Assembly: GCA_903905325.1 (NCBI GenBank)
Contig: CAIVGA010000037.1
Span: 1-29,551, forward strand
Direction: 5' to 3'
Length of the DNA stretch: 29,551 bases
From: an uncultured bacterium
GTDB taxonomy: Bacteria; Patescibacteriota; Minisyncoccia; Phycocordibacterales; PALSA-1337
Under the pieces are notes generated by a model. It saw nothing but the letters and a program-made list of their open reading frames with translations, searched no databases and was not told the origin of the DNA. Both the position numbers and the translations under genes were made by a program. Shown here piece after piece: positions 15,856 through 25,094 of this stretch (positions are counted from its first letter, which is position 1; each line of letters starts with the position of its first letter).

Positions 15856-17817
15856 ATGCTAGACGAAGATAAAGATCATATAGAGCAGTTGAAAAGCACG
15901 CTTTATTCGCGTACCGCGCCCGACATCCGCACGCGCAGGAAGTTACGTTTTTCAGATCATGAGTCTGAAATCCAGAAAGAGTGGGGGGATTCGCTAGATG
16001 AACCAGTTCCAACAATTCTTAATAAAAATTATGAAGATCATTCTATGTCATTTTTTACAAAACTTCTTATTGGCTCGATAATCTTTTGTGTCTTGGCTAT
16101 TGGTGTTGGTTCATACCTATTCTTCAATGGATCGAATCTCATTTCCGGAAACAATATAGATATAACCATAGATGGGCCAGTATCGATTCCTGGAGGTGAA
16201 CCTGTCTCTTTCGATGTGACTGTCGTCAATAAAAACAATGTAGATTTGCAAGTTGTAGATATGGCTGTGGATTTTCCTACTGGCTCTGCAGATCCAGCCA
16301 ATCCTTCCAAGGAATTAAAGGAGTATCGTCAGCTCATTGGCAATATAGCTACTGGCGCTACTGCTCATGAGACTATTCAGGCACTTTTGTTTGGTGAAGA
16401 AAATTTGCAAAAAGAGATTTCAGTTACACTTACGTATAGCATCAAAGGTTCCACTTCTGTTTTCACTAAGACAAAGACATACGCTGTCATTCTCAATTCT
16501 TCACCGATCAATATGACAGTTAATACTTTCAAGGAGATTACAACCGGTCAAGTATTTGATATGAAGGTTGATATAAAATCAAATTCACAACAGATTTTAC
16601 ATAGTTTGGCTCTTCAGGCCACGTATCCTTTTGGTTACACATTCGTATCTTCAGACTTGAAACCATTATCAGACAATGCATCATGGATTATAGGAGATTT
16701 GCCACCGGGCGCAGAGAGAATTATTACTATACACGGTATGCTTAAGGGGGAAGATGGTGACACCAGATCATTTCATTTCATTATTGGTGCACAGAATTCT
16801 ACAACAGGAAATGGTGTTCAGGGTTCGACTGGCATCGCTAGTATTGGTACAGAATATACAACTGTTCAGCAGGATATCAGTATTCAAAAACCATTCTTGT
16901 CTCTCAAACTTGCCGTAGATGACGATAGTACTACAGCTGATGTAAATTCACGATTTGGCGTAACTCATACGATAAAAGTAAATTATTTTAATAATCTCAC
17001 GGTGCCGATTTCCAATGTTCAGCTATCCGTACATCTTTCTGGTTCAGCTTATGATCGTGGGTCTGTTCAGGCGGAGCAAGGATATTTCCAATCTGCCACT
17101 GATGATATAACTTGGAATCAGCAAACTACACCAGCACTCTCTTCGGTTGCTGCTGGAGATTCTGGACAAGTAGAGTTCATAATTTCCGCCAAAGATATGA
17201 GTACGAGTGGTCGTGGCGTTGTGGATCCGGTTGTCACTATTACCGCCAATGCTTCTGGAGATAGAGCACAAGAATCACAAGTTCCAGAAACTTTGAAAGT
17301 TATAACTTCTCGTTCAATAAAAGTTTCTTCTGCCATTTCTCTATCGGGACGTGTTCTTAGAACAGTTGGCCCATTCACTAATACGGGACCAATTCCTCCT
17401 CAAGTCGATAAGCCAACCACATACACTATTGTTTGGACAGCCAACAACACTACAAATCCTGTTAATAATACCGAGGTCACAGCTTCTTTGCCGGCTTATG
17501 TAAAATGGTTGGGCATTTTTAATCCTTCGAACGAAGATGTCAGTTATGACGTAAATACTGGCGTGGTGACTTGGAATGTTGGCAATCTTGCTGCATATGC
17601 CAACTCTGCTTCACAAAGAAGAGAAATATATTTCCAAGTCTCTATACAACCTAGTTTGACTCAAGTTACTCAGGCTCCAATTCTAGTCAATCAAGCAAGC
17701 ATGACGGCTACGGATGCATATACGGGTATACCTCTGTCAGCCTCACAAAATAATCTGACGACGAGGTTCAGTACAGATCCGACTTATCAAGAATCTTCTG
17801 GTGTTGTTGTAAAGTAA
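15856..17817 (+). CDS. Large membrane-anchored surface protein with DUF11/Ig-like beta repeats
   Basis: The 653-aa protein has a cytoplasmic N-terminus of about 65 charged residues and one strong membrane helix at about 66-90 (FFTKLLIGSIIFCVLAIGVGSYLFF). About 560 extracytoplasmic residues follow, rich in Thr, Ser, Asn and Val. Recurring blocks such as GGEPVSFDVTVVNKNNVDLQ, SRFGVTHTIKVNYFNNLTVPISNVQL and DKPTTYTIVWTANNTTNPVNNTEV match the opening strand pair of DUF11/CARDB-type beta-sandwich domains; at least four such domains seem present. No C-terminal sorting signal is seen. It is likely a surface structural or adhesion protein fixed by its N-terminal helix (type II topology). It has its own promoter and is followed by a hairpin with a T-run. 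Confidence 0.8.
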   Translation: MLDEDKDHIEQLKSTLYSRTAPDIRTRRKLRFSDHESEIQKEWGDSLDEPVPTILNKNYEDHSMSFFTKLLIGSIIFCVLAIGVGSYLFFNGSNLISGNNIDITIDGPVSIPGGEPVSFDVTVVNKNNVDLQVVDMAVDFPTGSADPANPSKELKEYRQLIGNIATGATAHETIQALLFGEENLQKEISVTLTYSIKGSTSVFTKTKTYAVILNSSPINMTVNTFKEITTGQVFDMKVDIKSNSQQILHSLALQATYPFGYTFVSSDLKPLSDNASWIIGDLPPGAERIITIHGMLKGEDGDTRSFHFIIGAQNSTTGNGVQGSTGIASIGTEYTTVQQDISIQKPFLSLKLAVDDDSTTADVNSRFGVTHTIKVNYFNNLTVPISNVQLSVHLSGSAYDRGSVQAEQGYFQSATDDITWNQQTTPALSSVAAGDSGQVEFIISAKDMSTSGRGVVDPVVTITANASGDRAQESQVPETLKVITSRSIKVSSAISLSGRVLRTVGPFTNTGPIPPQVDKPTTYTIVWTANNTTNPVNNTEVTASLPAYVKWLGIFNPSNEDVSYDVNTGVVTWNVGNLAAYANSASQRREIYFQVSIQPSLTQVTQAPILVNQASMTATDAYTGIPLSASQNNLTTRFSTDPTYQESSGVVVK

Positions 17818-17845
17818 TTTTTTCTATTGATATGTTTAAAGCGCA

Positions 17846-17867
17846 CGCTTTCCTGTAAGCGATTTTT
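17846..17867 (+). terminator. Probable intrinsic terminator
   Basis: CGCTT (17846-17850) and AAGCG (17857-17861) form a 5-bp stem with a 6-base loop, followed by ATTTTT. It lies between the surface-protein gene and the glyS promoter. The stem is short, so efficiency is uncertain. Confidence 0.5.
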
Positions 17868-17871
17868 GAGC

Positions 17872-17877
17872 TACAAT
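17872..17877 (+). promoter_or_regulatory. Probable -10 element of glyS
   Basis: TACAAT lies 14 bases before the ATG at 17892. The expected leader is only about 7 bases, without a Shine-Dalgarno. Confidence 0.5.
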
Positions 17878-17891
17878 GCGTCAATAATACT

Positions 17892-19331
17892 ATGACTGAA
17901 AAAAGTGATGAAAATAAGATGGAAGCATTGGTGGCGCTATGCAAGCGTCGCGGTTTTGTCTTTCAAGGATCAGAAATCTATGGCGGTCTCGCTGGAACTT
18001 GGGATTTTGGACCACTTGGAACTTTACTCAATAACAATATAAAGAATTATTGGTGGAAGAGATTTGTTGAGGAACGCGAAGATATTTATGGTATAGACGC
18101 GTCTATTCTCATGCATCCGCGTGTTTGGGAGGCGTCTGGTCATACAGAAGGTTTTAGTGACCCTTTGGTTGAAGACAAGATTACACACAAGCGTTATCGC
18201 GCAGATCATCTCCTAGAAGATGCTGGTATTGATACACACAACATGTCAGTTAAGGAAATGGGTGAAAAAATGCGTGAGCTCAAGATGAAAAGTCCAGCAG
18301 GAAATGAACTTACAGAACCAAAAGTTTTTAACCTCCTCGTAGCGGCTGGTATCGGCGCCGTCGAAGGACAAAAAGAATCTGTATATCTTCGCGGAGAAAT
18401 TACACAAGGTGTTCATGTTAACTTCAAAAACATATTAGACTCTATGCACCCAAAACTTCCTTTTGGAATTGCACAAGTCGGTAAGGCTTTTCGAAATGAA
18501 ATTGTTCCAGGAAATTTTCTCTTTCGTGTGCGTGAGTTCGAGCAGATGGAATTGCAATATTATGTTCGACCAAACGCAGAAGAGGGTAAGAAGCAATATG
18601 AATTTTGGAAAGAATTTAGTATGAATTGGTATAAAGGACTCGGTATCAATCCAGAAAATTTGCGTTTTCGTCAACACGAAGAACATGAGCGAGCCCACTA
18701 TGCGCAAGATGCTTGGGATATAGAATACAAAACTCCGTTCGGCTGGAAAGAAGCATGGGGAATACATCACCGTGGAGACTGGGACCTTTCTCGTCATCAG
18801 CAATATTCCGGAATTTCTATGGAATATGTTGAGGATACTGGTACAAAGATAACACCATGGATCATTGAGACATCTGGTGGCGCGGGACGTGCTTTCTTGT
18901 TCACGCTTCTTGATGCCTATACCGAGGACGATATGGGTGCCACAGCTGAGGGAGAAGGAAAGACTGCTGGTACAAAAGAAAAGCGTGTGTTTTTGAAGTT
19001 GGCTCCGTCAATTGCTCCGTACAAAGTCGCCGTGTTTCCACTTTTGAAAAATAAGCCAGCTCTCGTAGAAAAAGCTCGTGAAATTTTTACATCGCTTAAA
19101 ATTGAGTTATCCAAGTCTGGTATCCAAGGAATAACCTTTGATGACAACGGAAATATTGGTAAGCGATATCGCAGACAAGATGAAATCGGTACGCCATTTT
19201 GTGTGACTATAGATTTTGAGACCTTGGAAAAGGGAACAGGCGTGACTGTGCGTGATCGTGATACAGGAAAACAGGAGCGTGTCTCGGAAAAAGATTTGGT
19301 CAGTTGGTTGGTTGGGAAAATTGTTCGTTAA
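17892..19331 (+). CDS. glyS: Glycyl-tRNA synthetase, single-chain (alpha2) type
   Basis: The 479-aa class II synthetase charges tRNA-Gly. The N-terminal block LCKRRGFVFQGSEIYGGLAGTWDFGPLG is diagnostic for the homodimeric GlyRS family. Motif 2 is seen in IAQVGKAFRNEIVPGNFLFRVREFEQMELQYY, and motif 3 in IETSGGAGRAFLFTLLDAY. The C-terminal anticodon-binding domain starts near residue 370 (LAPSIAPYKVAVFPLL) and ends with GTGVTVRDRDTGKQERV. Length is normal for the bacterial alpha2 form. It is the third of four aminoacyl-tRNA synthetase genes in this window (argS, ileS, glyS, metG). The gene for the metal-dependent hydrolase starts 26 bases after its stop. Confidence 0.95.
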   Translation: MTEKSDENKMEALVALCKRRGFVFQGSEIYGGLAGTWDFGPLGTLLNNNIKNYWWKRFVEEREDIYGIDASILMHPRVWEASGHTEGFSDPLVEDKITHKRYRADHLLEDAGIDTHNMSVKEMGEKMRELKMKSPAGNELTEPKVFNLLVAAGIGAVEGQKESVYLRGEITQGVHVNFKNILDSMHPKLPFGIAQVGKAFRNEIVPGNFLFRVREFEQMELQYYVRPNAEEGKKQYEFWKEFSMNWYKGLGINPENLRFRQHEEHERAHYAQDAWDIEYKTPFGWKEAWGIHHRGDWDLSRHQQYSGISMEYVEDTGTKITPWIIETSGGAGRAFLFTLLDAYTEDDMGATAEGEGKTAGTKEKRVFLKLAPSIAPYKVAVFPLLKNKPALVEKAREIFTSLKIELSKSGIQGITFDDNGNIGKRYRRQDEIGTPFCVTIDFETLEKGTGVTVRDRDTGKQERVSEKDLVSWLVGKIVR

Positions 19332-19356
19332 TCTATTTCATGCACGATTAAAATTT

Positions 19357-20043
19357 ATGAAAATAAAAAAACTTTCTCATTGTTGTCTTGTCATAGAAAC
19401 AAATGGTAAAAAAATCTTGTTGGACCCAGGTTCCTATAGCGTAGAAGAGCATAGAAAGCTCCACAATATTGATATTATTTTGTTTACACACGAACATAAT
19501 GATCATTTTCATATTGAATCGCTCAGAGAATTGGTAAAAGCTATGCCACACACCAAAATTATTGCTAACGATGCTGTTGGCGCCATGCTTGTCAAAGAGG
19601 GAATTGAACATCTTGTAATGGAGCATGGTAACAAAATAGATATTGGAGGAATTCACATCGAAGCATTCGGCAAAAAGCACGCACTTCTGCATAGTTCCAT
19701 CCCACCAGTTTCTAATGTAGGATTTTTCCTAGAAAATAAACTATTTTTTCCCGGTGACGCATTTACAATTCCAGAATTTTTAGATGCCCAAAAACCAGCT
19801 AATTCCAAGAAGTTTTTAGGTTCACACAAAATTGTAGACGTTTTAGCTTTGCCAGTCTGTGGCCCTTGGATGAAAATTTCTGAAGCAATAGATTATGCTT
19901 TGGCGATCAAGCCTCGTATAGCTTTTCCGGTGCATGATGCGGTCAGATCTGGTGCAGCTTATAGATTTCCAGAAATGATTTTACCGAAAAATGGCATTGA
20001 ATTTATAAAATTAGAGGAAGGTGGTGAAATTGAAATCGAATAG
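19357..20043 (+). CDS. Metallo-beta-lactamase-fold hydrolase (UPF0173/UlaG-like)
   Basis: The 228-aa protein has the fold's metal motif THEHNDHFH (H45, H47, D49, H50). An aspartate in FFPGDAFT (about residue 130) and a histidine in AFPVHDA (about residue 190) can complete a two-metal site. The short beta-rich N-terminus MKIKKLSHCCLVIETNGKKILLDPG is typical of the UlaG/UPF0173 group of predicted metal-dependent hydrolases. The substrate is unknown. I chose the ATG at 19357; the longer frame from 19252 overlaps the end of glyS and has no family support. It is probably co-transcribed with glyS, since no good promoter is seen between them. Confidence 0.85.
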   Translation: MKIKKLSHCCLVIETNGKKILLDPGSYSVEEHRKLHNIDIILFTHEHNDHFHIESLRELVKAMPHTKIIANDAVGAMLVKEGIEHLVMEHGNKIDIGGIHIEAFGKKHALLHSSIPPVSNVGFFLENKLFFPGDAFTIPEFLDAQKPANSKKFLGSHKIVDVLALPVCGPWMKISEAIDYALAIKPRIAFPVHDAVRSGAAYRFPEMILPKNGIEFIKLEEGGEIEIE

Positions 20044-20060
20044 TATAGCGAGCTTACATC

Positions 20061-20069
20061 TGCTATATT
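20061..20069 (+). promoter_or_regulatory. Extended -10 element of the M16 peptidase gene
   Basis: TGC-TATATT ends 6 bases before the ATG at 20076. Confidence 0.64.
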
Positions 20070-20075
20070 TATCAT

Positions 20076-21344
20076 ATGACATTCAAAAAAACGATACTTT
20101 CAAACGGCCTGCGTGTGATCATGATACCGATGGCGGAAAATCCTTCTGTGACTGTTTTGGTTATGGTCCAGGTTGGGTCTAAGTACGAAACAAAAGAGCA
20201 AAATGGCTTGTCGCATTTTCTTGAGCACATGGTATTCAAGGGCTCTCTCAAGCGTCCAAAACCTAGCGATATTTCTCGTGAATTGGACTCTATCGGTGCA
20301 CAGTACAACGCTTTTACTTCACACGAATTCACTGGTTACTACGCCAAAGCTGCGGCAAAACATGCCGATAAGATTGTAGACGTAGTTTCTGACATGTATA
20401 TCAACCCGGTTTTTGATGAGAAAGAAATGGAAAAGGAAAAAGGCGTGATCATAGAAGAAATCAGAATGTATAATGATTTGCCACAACAAAGGGCCTCAGA
20501 TCTTTTTATGGAACTACTTTATGGTGATCAGCCAGCTGGTTGGAATATTGCAGGAACAGAAGCTGTTGTAAAATCTTTTACTCGTGATGTTCTTTCATCA
20601 TACCGAACAAATTATTATACTTGTCCCGCTACGACCATTATTGTTTCTGGGTCATTCGACGAGATTGAGATGAATAAGCTTATAGAAAAAGCCTTTTCAA
20701 AGACTAGTTCTTTGCCTGCAAAAACAAAATTGAAAGTAAAAGAAGAGCAAAGCAATTCTCAAATCGCTGTTTCTTATAAAGAGACAGACCAAACACATCT
20801 CATTATCGGTGTGCGAACATTTCCGATTCTAGATCCACGAATTCCTACCATGCACGTGCTCTCAACTATTCTTGGAAGGGGAATGAGCTCTAGACTATTT
20901 TCAAAAATGCGTGACGAGCTCGGTATTTGTTATTATATAAAAGCAGATCATGAACCATTTACTGATCACGGTTTTCTTGGAATAGCAGCTGGTGTAGACA
21001 ATACCCGAGTCAAAGAGGGTATAGAAGGAATTCTTGGTGAGTGTCGTCGTCTCCGAGATGAATTGGTCCAGCCTGAAGAATTGAAAAAGGCTCAAGATTA
21101 TATCGCTGGTACGACGCTGCTTGGCCTTGAAACTTCCGATGCTCGTGCAGAATTTTGTGCTTATCAAGAAATCCTCAAGAAAGATATTAGCCTGCCGGAA
21201 GAATTAATTGCTAAAGTTCGTGCAGTCACTTCCGAAGATGTCCAAAAACTAGCTCGCGAAATTTTTGTTGACTCTGGTCTTAACATGGCAATAGTCGGTA
21301 AATTCAAAGATACATCTTCATTCAAACCTTATTTCAAGCTCTAG
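20076..21344 (+). CDS. M16-family zinc peptidase (processing-peptidase type)
   Basis: The 422-aa protein has the inverted zinc motif HFLEH (H47, E50, H51) in NGLSHFLEHMVFKGS. The third ligand glutamate is about 76 residues later, in VIIEEIRMYND (E127/E128), as in mitochondrial processing peptidase beta and bacterial PqqL/YmxG-type enzymes. The second, non-catalytic M16 half is present, with SQIAVSYKETDQTHLIIGVRT and a GRGMSSRLFSKMRDELGICYYI block that corresponds to the family's glycine-rich/Arg-Tyr substrate-binding region. Expected action is cleavage of short or unfolded peptides; whether cytoplasmic or exported is not shown, as there is no signal peptide. It has its own promoter and stands between the hydrolase and the permease. 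Confidence 0.92.
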   Translation: MTFKKTILSNGLRVIMIPMAENPSVTVLVMVQVGSKYETKEQNGLSHFLEHMVFKGSLKRPKPSDISRELDSIGAQYNAFTSHEFTGYYAKAAAKHADKIVDVVSDMYINPVFDEKEMEKEKGVIIEEIRMYNDLPQQRASDLFMELLYGDQPAGWNIAGTEAVVKSFTRDVLSSYRTNYYTCPATTIIVSGSFDEIEMNKLIEKAFSKTSSLPAKTKLKVKEEQSNSQIAVSYKETDQTHLIIGVRTFPILDPRIPTMHVLSTILGRGMSSRLFSKMRDELGICYYIKADHEPFTDHGFLGIAAGVDNTRVKEGIEGILGECRRLRDELVQPEELKKAQDYIAGTTLLGLETSDARAEFCAYQEILKKDISLPEELIAKVRAVTSEDVQKLAREIFVDSGLNMAIVGKFKDTSSFKPYFKL

Positions 21345-21372
21345 TCATAATGACTAAAGTTATTTATGGCGC

Positions 21373-21378
21373 TATACT
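21373..21378 (+). promoter_or_regulatory. -10 element of the AI-2E-type permease gene
   Basis: TATACT ends 6 bases before the ATG at 21385. It is not an extended form. Confidence 0.57.
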
Positions 21379-21384
21379 ATTCCC

Positions 21385-22464
21385 ATGCCTGATTCATCCC
21401 ATGATTATCATGTAACAGTCAAAAGTGGCACAATTGTGCGTATAATCCTGCTTTTAGTGCTACTTTTTGCGCTTTATTACCTCTCTGACGTACTTTTGAT
21501 CGTAATAGCAGCTGTTATCATCGCCTCTTCAGTAGAGCCAATATTAAGGCGTTTACAGAGGTATAAGATACATCGCGTAGTCGGAGCTATTACGGTGTAT
21601 TTGTCGTTAGCCGCAATATTGGCAGGAATTCTTATATTTTTTATGCCGGTGGTGATAAACGATATTACAGGCTTTCTCAATAATGCACCAAAGACGATTT
21701 CTCTCGGCGAGCTCTGGGGCCCAATACGTGAACTTGGTACAGGTAATGGTTCATTGGCCAATCATACAATTTCTGTTTCAGATTTTGTAAATTCTCTCAG
21801 AAATTTCTTTGGCGGAGGAACTGGTGTTGGCGCATTTCAGACGGCCAGCTTCATCTTCGGTGGTTTCTTGGGTTTTATCTTGATGATCGTGCTTTCATTT
21901 TATCTTTCAGTGCAAGAAGAAGGTGTTGATGATTTTCTTAGAATAGTTACACCGGTTAGACATCATGATTATGTTATTGACCTTTGGCGCAGATCTCAAC
22001 GAAAGATCGCACACTGGCTTCAAGGGCAGGTTATTCTCGGTATTGTGATCGGAGTTCTTGTTTATATTATGCTTATGATTGTTGGAATTCCGCACGCTCT
22101 TGTGCTAGCACTTTTGGCTGCTGTCTTTGAAATCATTCCTGTCTTTGGTCCTATCATTTCTTCCATTCCGGCAATTCTTGTTGCTTTTACAGACGTCTCT
22201 GTCGGTACAGGCTTTTTGTTGATTGGTCTTTACGTGATTATCTATCAATTTGAAAGTCAGTTATTCTATCCTTTGGTTGTCAAAAAAATCGTTGGTATAT
22301 CACCGATCGTGGTTATTCTCGCATTAGTTATCGGTGCTAAGCTGGCCGGTGTTCTCGGTGCACTTATTGCAGTTCCACTCGCGGCAGCTTTCATGGAGTA
22401 CATTCACGATATCGAGAAGAACAAAAAAGCTGAAAAGGCCGAAAAGACTGCATTGAGTATATAA
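21385..22464 (+). CDS. AI-2E/PerM-family transporter
   Basis: The 359-aa polytopic membrane protein has about eight hydrophobic segments. N-terminal ones lie at about 16-35, 36-50 and 68-90. A soluble amphipathic stretch follows (about 95-150), then a C-terminal cluster with QGQVILGIVIGVLVYIMLMIVGIPHALVLALLAAVFEIIPVFGPIISSIPAIL and LVVKKIVGISPIVVILALVIGAKLAGVLGALIAVPLAAAFMEY. The PVFGPIISSIPA and GALIAVPLAA motifs are typical of the family. Members export autoinducer-2 or act as sodium/proton antiporters, so the substrate is open. It is ten bases upstream of metG. Confidence 0.9.
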   Translation: MPDSSHDYHVTVKSGTIVRIILLLVLLFALYYLSDVLLIVIAAVIIASSVEPILRRLQRYKIHRVVGAITVYLSLAAILAGILIFFMPVVINDITGFLNNAPKTISLGELWGPIRELGTGNGSLANHTISVSDFVNSLRNFFGGGTGVGAFQTASFIFGGFLGFILMIVLSFYLSVQEEGVDDFLRIVTPVRHHDYVIDLWRRSQRKIAHWLQGQVILGIVIGVLVYIMLMIVGIPHALVLALLAAVFEIIPVFGPIISSIPAILVAFTDVSVGTGFLLIGLYVIIYQFESQLFYPLVVKKIVGISPIVVILALVIGAKLAGVLGALIAVPLAAAFMEYIHDIEKNKKAEKAEKTALSI

Positions 22465-22473
22465 AATAAAACC

Positions 22474-23962
22474 GTGAAAAACTCAAAACCCTTTTATATA
22501 ACCACCACACTCCCTTATGTTAATGCCGAACCGCATATTGGTTTTGCCATGGAAATTGTGCGTGCGGATATCATAGCTCGATGGAATAAGCAGACAGGTC
22601 ATGAAGTTTTTTTCAACACCGGAACAGATGAACATGGTCTTAAAATTTTTCAAAAAGCTGAGCAAGCTGGTATTAGTGCACAAGCATATGTAGATAAAGC
22701 TGCTCAAAATTTCAAAAATCTTTTGCCAGCTTTGAGTATAAGTGGAGATGCCAATTTCATAAGAACGACAGATGCTCATCACATAATCGCAGCTCAGGAA
22801 TTTTGGCGTGTTGTTAACAAATATGGATATATTTATAAGAAAAATTATTCCGTAAAATATTGTGTAGGTTGTGAACTTGAGAAAACAGAATCAGAGCTAG
22901 TCGAAGGGAAGTGCCCGCTCCACCCCTTGCAAAACATCGAGATTATTAATGAGGAAAATTATTTCTTCAAATTTAGCGCCTTTCAGGGAAAGCTTTTGGA
23001 ATTTTACGAAAAACATCCAAGCTTTGTCATACCGGATTTTAGATTCAATGAAATCAAATCTTTTGTCGCACGAGGCCTTGAAGACTTCAGTATCTCTCGT
23101 CTTAAGGAAAAAATGCCTTGGGGTATAGCGGTTCCTGACGATGAAGCGCACGTCATGTATGTTTGGTTTGATGCGTTGGCTAATTACGTTTCTGCTGTTG
23201 GCTGGCCAGATGATATGGTGGGTGGTAAAAAGCTCGCCGGTTCATTCAAAAAGTGGTGCGTAGAAACCGGTGGCATGGTTCAATATTGCGGTAAAGACAA
23301 TCTCCGTCAACAATCTGCAATGTGGCAAGCTAATGCTTATGGCCGCAGATTTGCCACCTTCACAAACAATTGTGATAGACGGTTTTATCACAGGTGAAGG
23401 TGGTCTCAAAATGTCCAAATCGTTGGGAAATACAGTCAATCCTCTGGATATTATCAAGGACTATGGTGCTGATGCTCTGCGATATTTTTTGGCACACGAA
23501 TTGAGTCCCTTCGAAGATAGTCCGTTCACTGCAGAAAAGTTCAAAGAATCATTTAATGCAAATTTGGCCAACGGTCTTGGCAATCTCGTTTCGCGTGTCA
23601 TGAAAATGGCGAGCGTGAATCTTGAGGTGCCGATTAAAATCCCGGACGTTGTCTCAGTTGGTGTGAACCCCATAATCCCCAGAGAATACACCGAAGCTCT
23701 TGATGCTTATAATATCCAGCGAGCGTGTGGTGTCATCTGGCAACTTATCGCTGATGCCGACAAAATCATTCAAGAAACTCAGCCTTTCAAATTAATAAAG
23801 ACAGATAAAGTTGCTGGAGATAAAATTATTGCAGATCTATGCCTCCGTGTGTATACTATTGGCTACCTACTAAATCCGATTATGCCGGAGACAGCGAAGA
23901 TAATTCAGAATTTGGTTTCAGAAAATAAAATGCCAGAGCAGCCATTGTTTTTGAGGAAGTAG
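22474..23962 (+). pseudogene. metG: Methionyl-tRNA synthetase gene with a one-base frameshift
   Basis: Two frames together encode one MetRS of about 495 aa. The first runs from the GTG at 22474 through YCGKDNLRQQSAMWQA. The second resumes at 23333 as MLMAADLPPSQTIVIDG and contains KMSKSLGN. A single extra A in GCTAATG at 23329-23335 explains the shift; uncorrected, frame one stops at the TGA at 23395. The HIGH motif reads HIGF (PYVNAEPHIGFAMEIV), and the CxxC zinc knuckle is YCVGCELE with KCPLH. The C-terminal tRNA-binding (EMAP-like) domain of larger MetRS is absent. MetRS is essential, so a sequencing or assembly error is the most likely cause; true inactivation or programmed frameshifting cannot be excluded. 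Confidence 0.85.
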
Positions 23963-24009
23963 AAAACTTATTAAAACGAAAGTTTTATTTTAGTGTGAAT
24001 ATTACAGTT

Positions 24010-24828
24010 ATGAAATATATCGACATTCACGGCCATATATATTTTCCTGATTATAATAATGAAAAGTCTGTCGGTATTGGTGACAGAGAAGAAGCTATAA
24101 AACGCGCACATGATGCTGGAGTTGGAATTATTTCTGTAGCGGACGATATGGAGTCATCAAAAATGATTGTTGAAATGGTGGAAGGTCGAGATGAAATGTG
24201 GGCCATTGTCGGTGTGCATCCCACGAACTCGAAGATTTTTGATTATGAAACTTTGAAAAAGTTGGCACTTGATCCAAAAGTAGTTGCGATCGGCGAATGT
24301 GGCTTGGATTATTTCCATCCTGGGCCAACAAATATTTTGGAATCAGAATATCGTGCACTTCAGAAAGAAATTTTCATCAAACATGTTGAGTTGGCAAATG
24401 AGGTGAAGAAACCATTGATGCTTCATGTTAGAAACGGTAAAGATGTTAATGCTGTAAGCGACGTCAGTGCTTATCAAGAAGCTGTCGCAATTCTCAAAGA
24501 GCATGCAAAAGTTCCAGCCAATTTTCATTTCTTTGCCGGAAGTGAGCAAGATTTGAGTGAAATTATTAAAATCGGAGCAAGTATTTCATTTACTGGAGTA
24601 ATTACATTCGCACGAAATTATGATGAGCAAATTCGCAAAGTACCAATAGATAGAATTATGTCTGAGACCGATTGTCCATTTGTAGCACCTGTACCTTATC
24701 GTGGTAAGCGCAATGAGCCACTTTATGTGATCGAGGTGGTTAAGAAGATTGCGGAGATAAGAGGAGAGCCAGTCGATAAAATTGCAATGCAGTTGGTGGA
24801 AAATGCCAAGAAGTTTTTCAGGATATAA
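24010..24828 (+). CDS. TatD-family metal-dependent hydrolase (deoxyribonuclease)
   Basis: The 272-aa protein has the TatD metal ligands in order: H7 and H9 in DIHGHIYF, the glutamate in AIGECGLDYFH (about residue 97), histidines in KPLMLHVRNG and NFHFFAG, and the aspartate in MSETDCPFVAPVPYRGKRNEP, which is also the family's C-terminal signature. TatD enzymes are TIM-barrel 3'-5' exonucleases acting in DNA repair or degradation. I prefer the ATG at 24010 to the GTG at 23995: the family starts directly with the DxHxH strand, and a TATTAC-like box lies between the two starts. In many bacteria tatD follows metG, as it does here. Confidence 0.9.
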   Translation: MKYIDIHGHIYFPDYNNEKSVGIGDREEAIKRAHDAGVGIISVADDMESSKMIVEMVEGRDEMWAIVGVHPTNSKIFDYETLKKLALDPKVVAIGECGLDYFHPGPTNILESEYRALQKEIFIKHVELANEVKKPLMLHVRNGKDVNAVSDVSAYQEAVAILKEHAKVPANFHFFAGSEQDLSEIIKIGASISFTGVITFARNYDEQIRKVPIDRIMSETDCPFVAPVPYRGKRNEPLYVIEVVKKIAEIRGEPVDKIAMQLVENAKKFFRI

Positions 24829-24926
24829 ATCTTTACCACAAATTCATAACTTCTCCTACCATTTTTGATTAAATCTTCACTGAAAATTTATCATCACCAT
24901 TTACAATGCATTTACCTCTAGCAAAT

Positions 24927-24972
24927 AGCGATATTTTGCTGATATGCGCGCAAATCAGCAGAAAATCGCTAG
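24927..24972. repeat. Long imperfect inverted repeat between tatD and rpsF
   Basis: A 7-bp outer stem (24927-24933 with 24966-24972) continues, after one A-A mismatch, into 10 pairs (24935-24944 with 24955-24964, one G-T). The loop is GC-rich (GCGCGC). No T-run follows, so it is not a standard terminator. The rest of this 266-base gap (24829-25094) shows no ORF; the rpsF leader occupies its 3' part. Confidence 0.75.
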
Positions 24973-25094
24973 ACCATTGCAGAGTACGGTATTTCATGAT
25001 AATGTCTCTCCATTACAAGTAATCGCAGTAAGTTCCCATGTCGTGTGGGATTCCGCCAAATAAAAAAGCGCGGAGCACTGACTGCAACAAAACT

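Noticed and set aside
23325..23340. Programmed frameshift in metG
   Set aside because: No slippery heptamer, Shine-Dalgarno-like stimulator or convincing downstream structure was recognised; a one-base error is simpler.
24927..24972. dif/Xer recombination site
   Set aside because: Arm length, centre and sequence do not fit the 11-6-11 layout of dif sites.
25038..25094. Extended rpsF start at 25038
   Set aside because: The extra 19 residues are Cys/Pro/Lys-rich and not part of bS6; the ATG at 25095 begins the conserved core.
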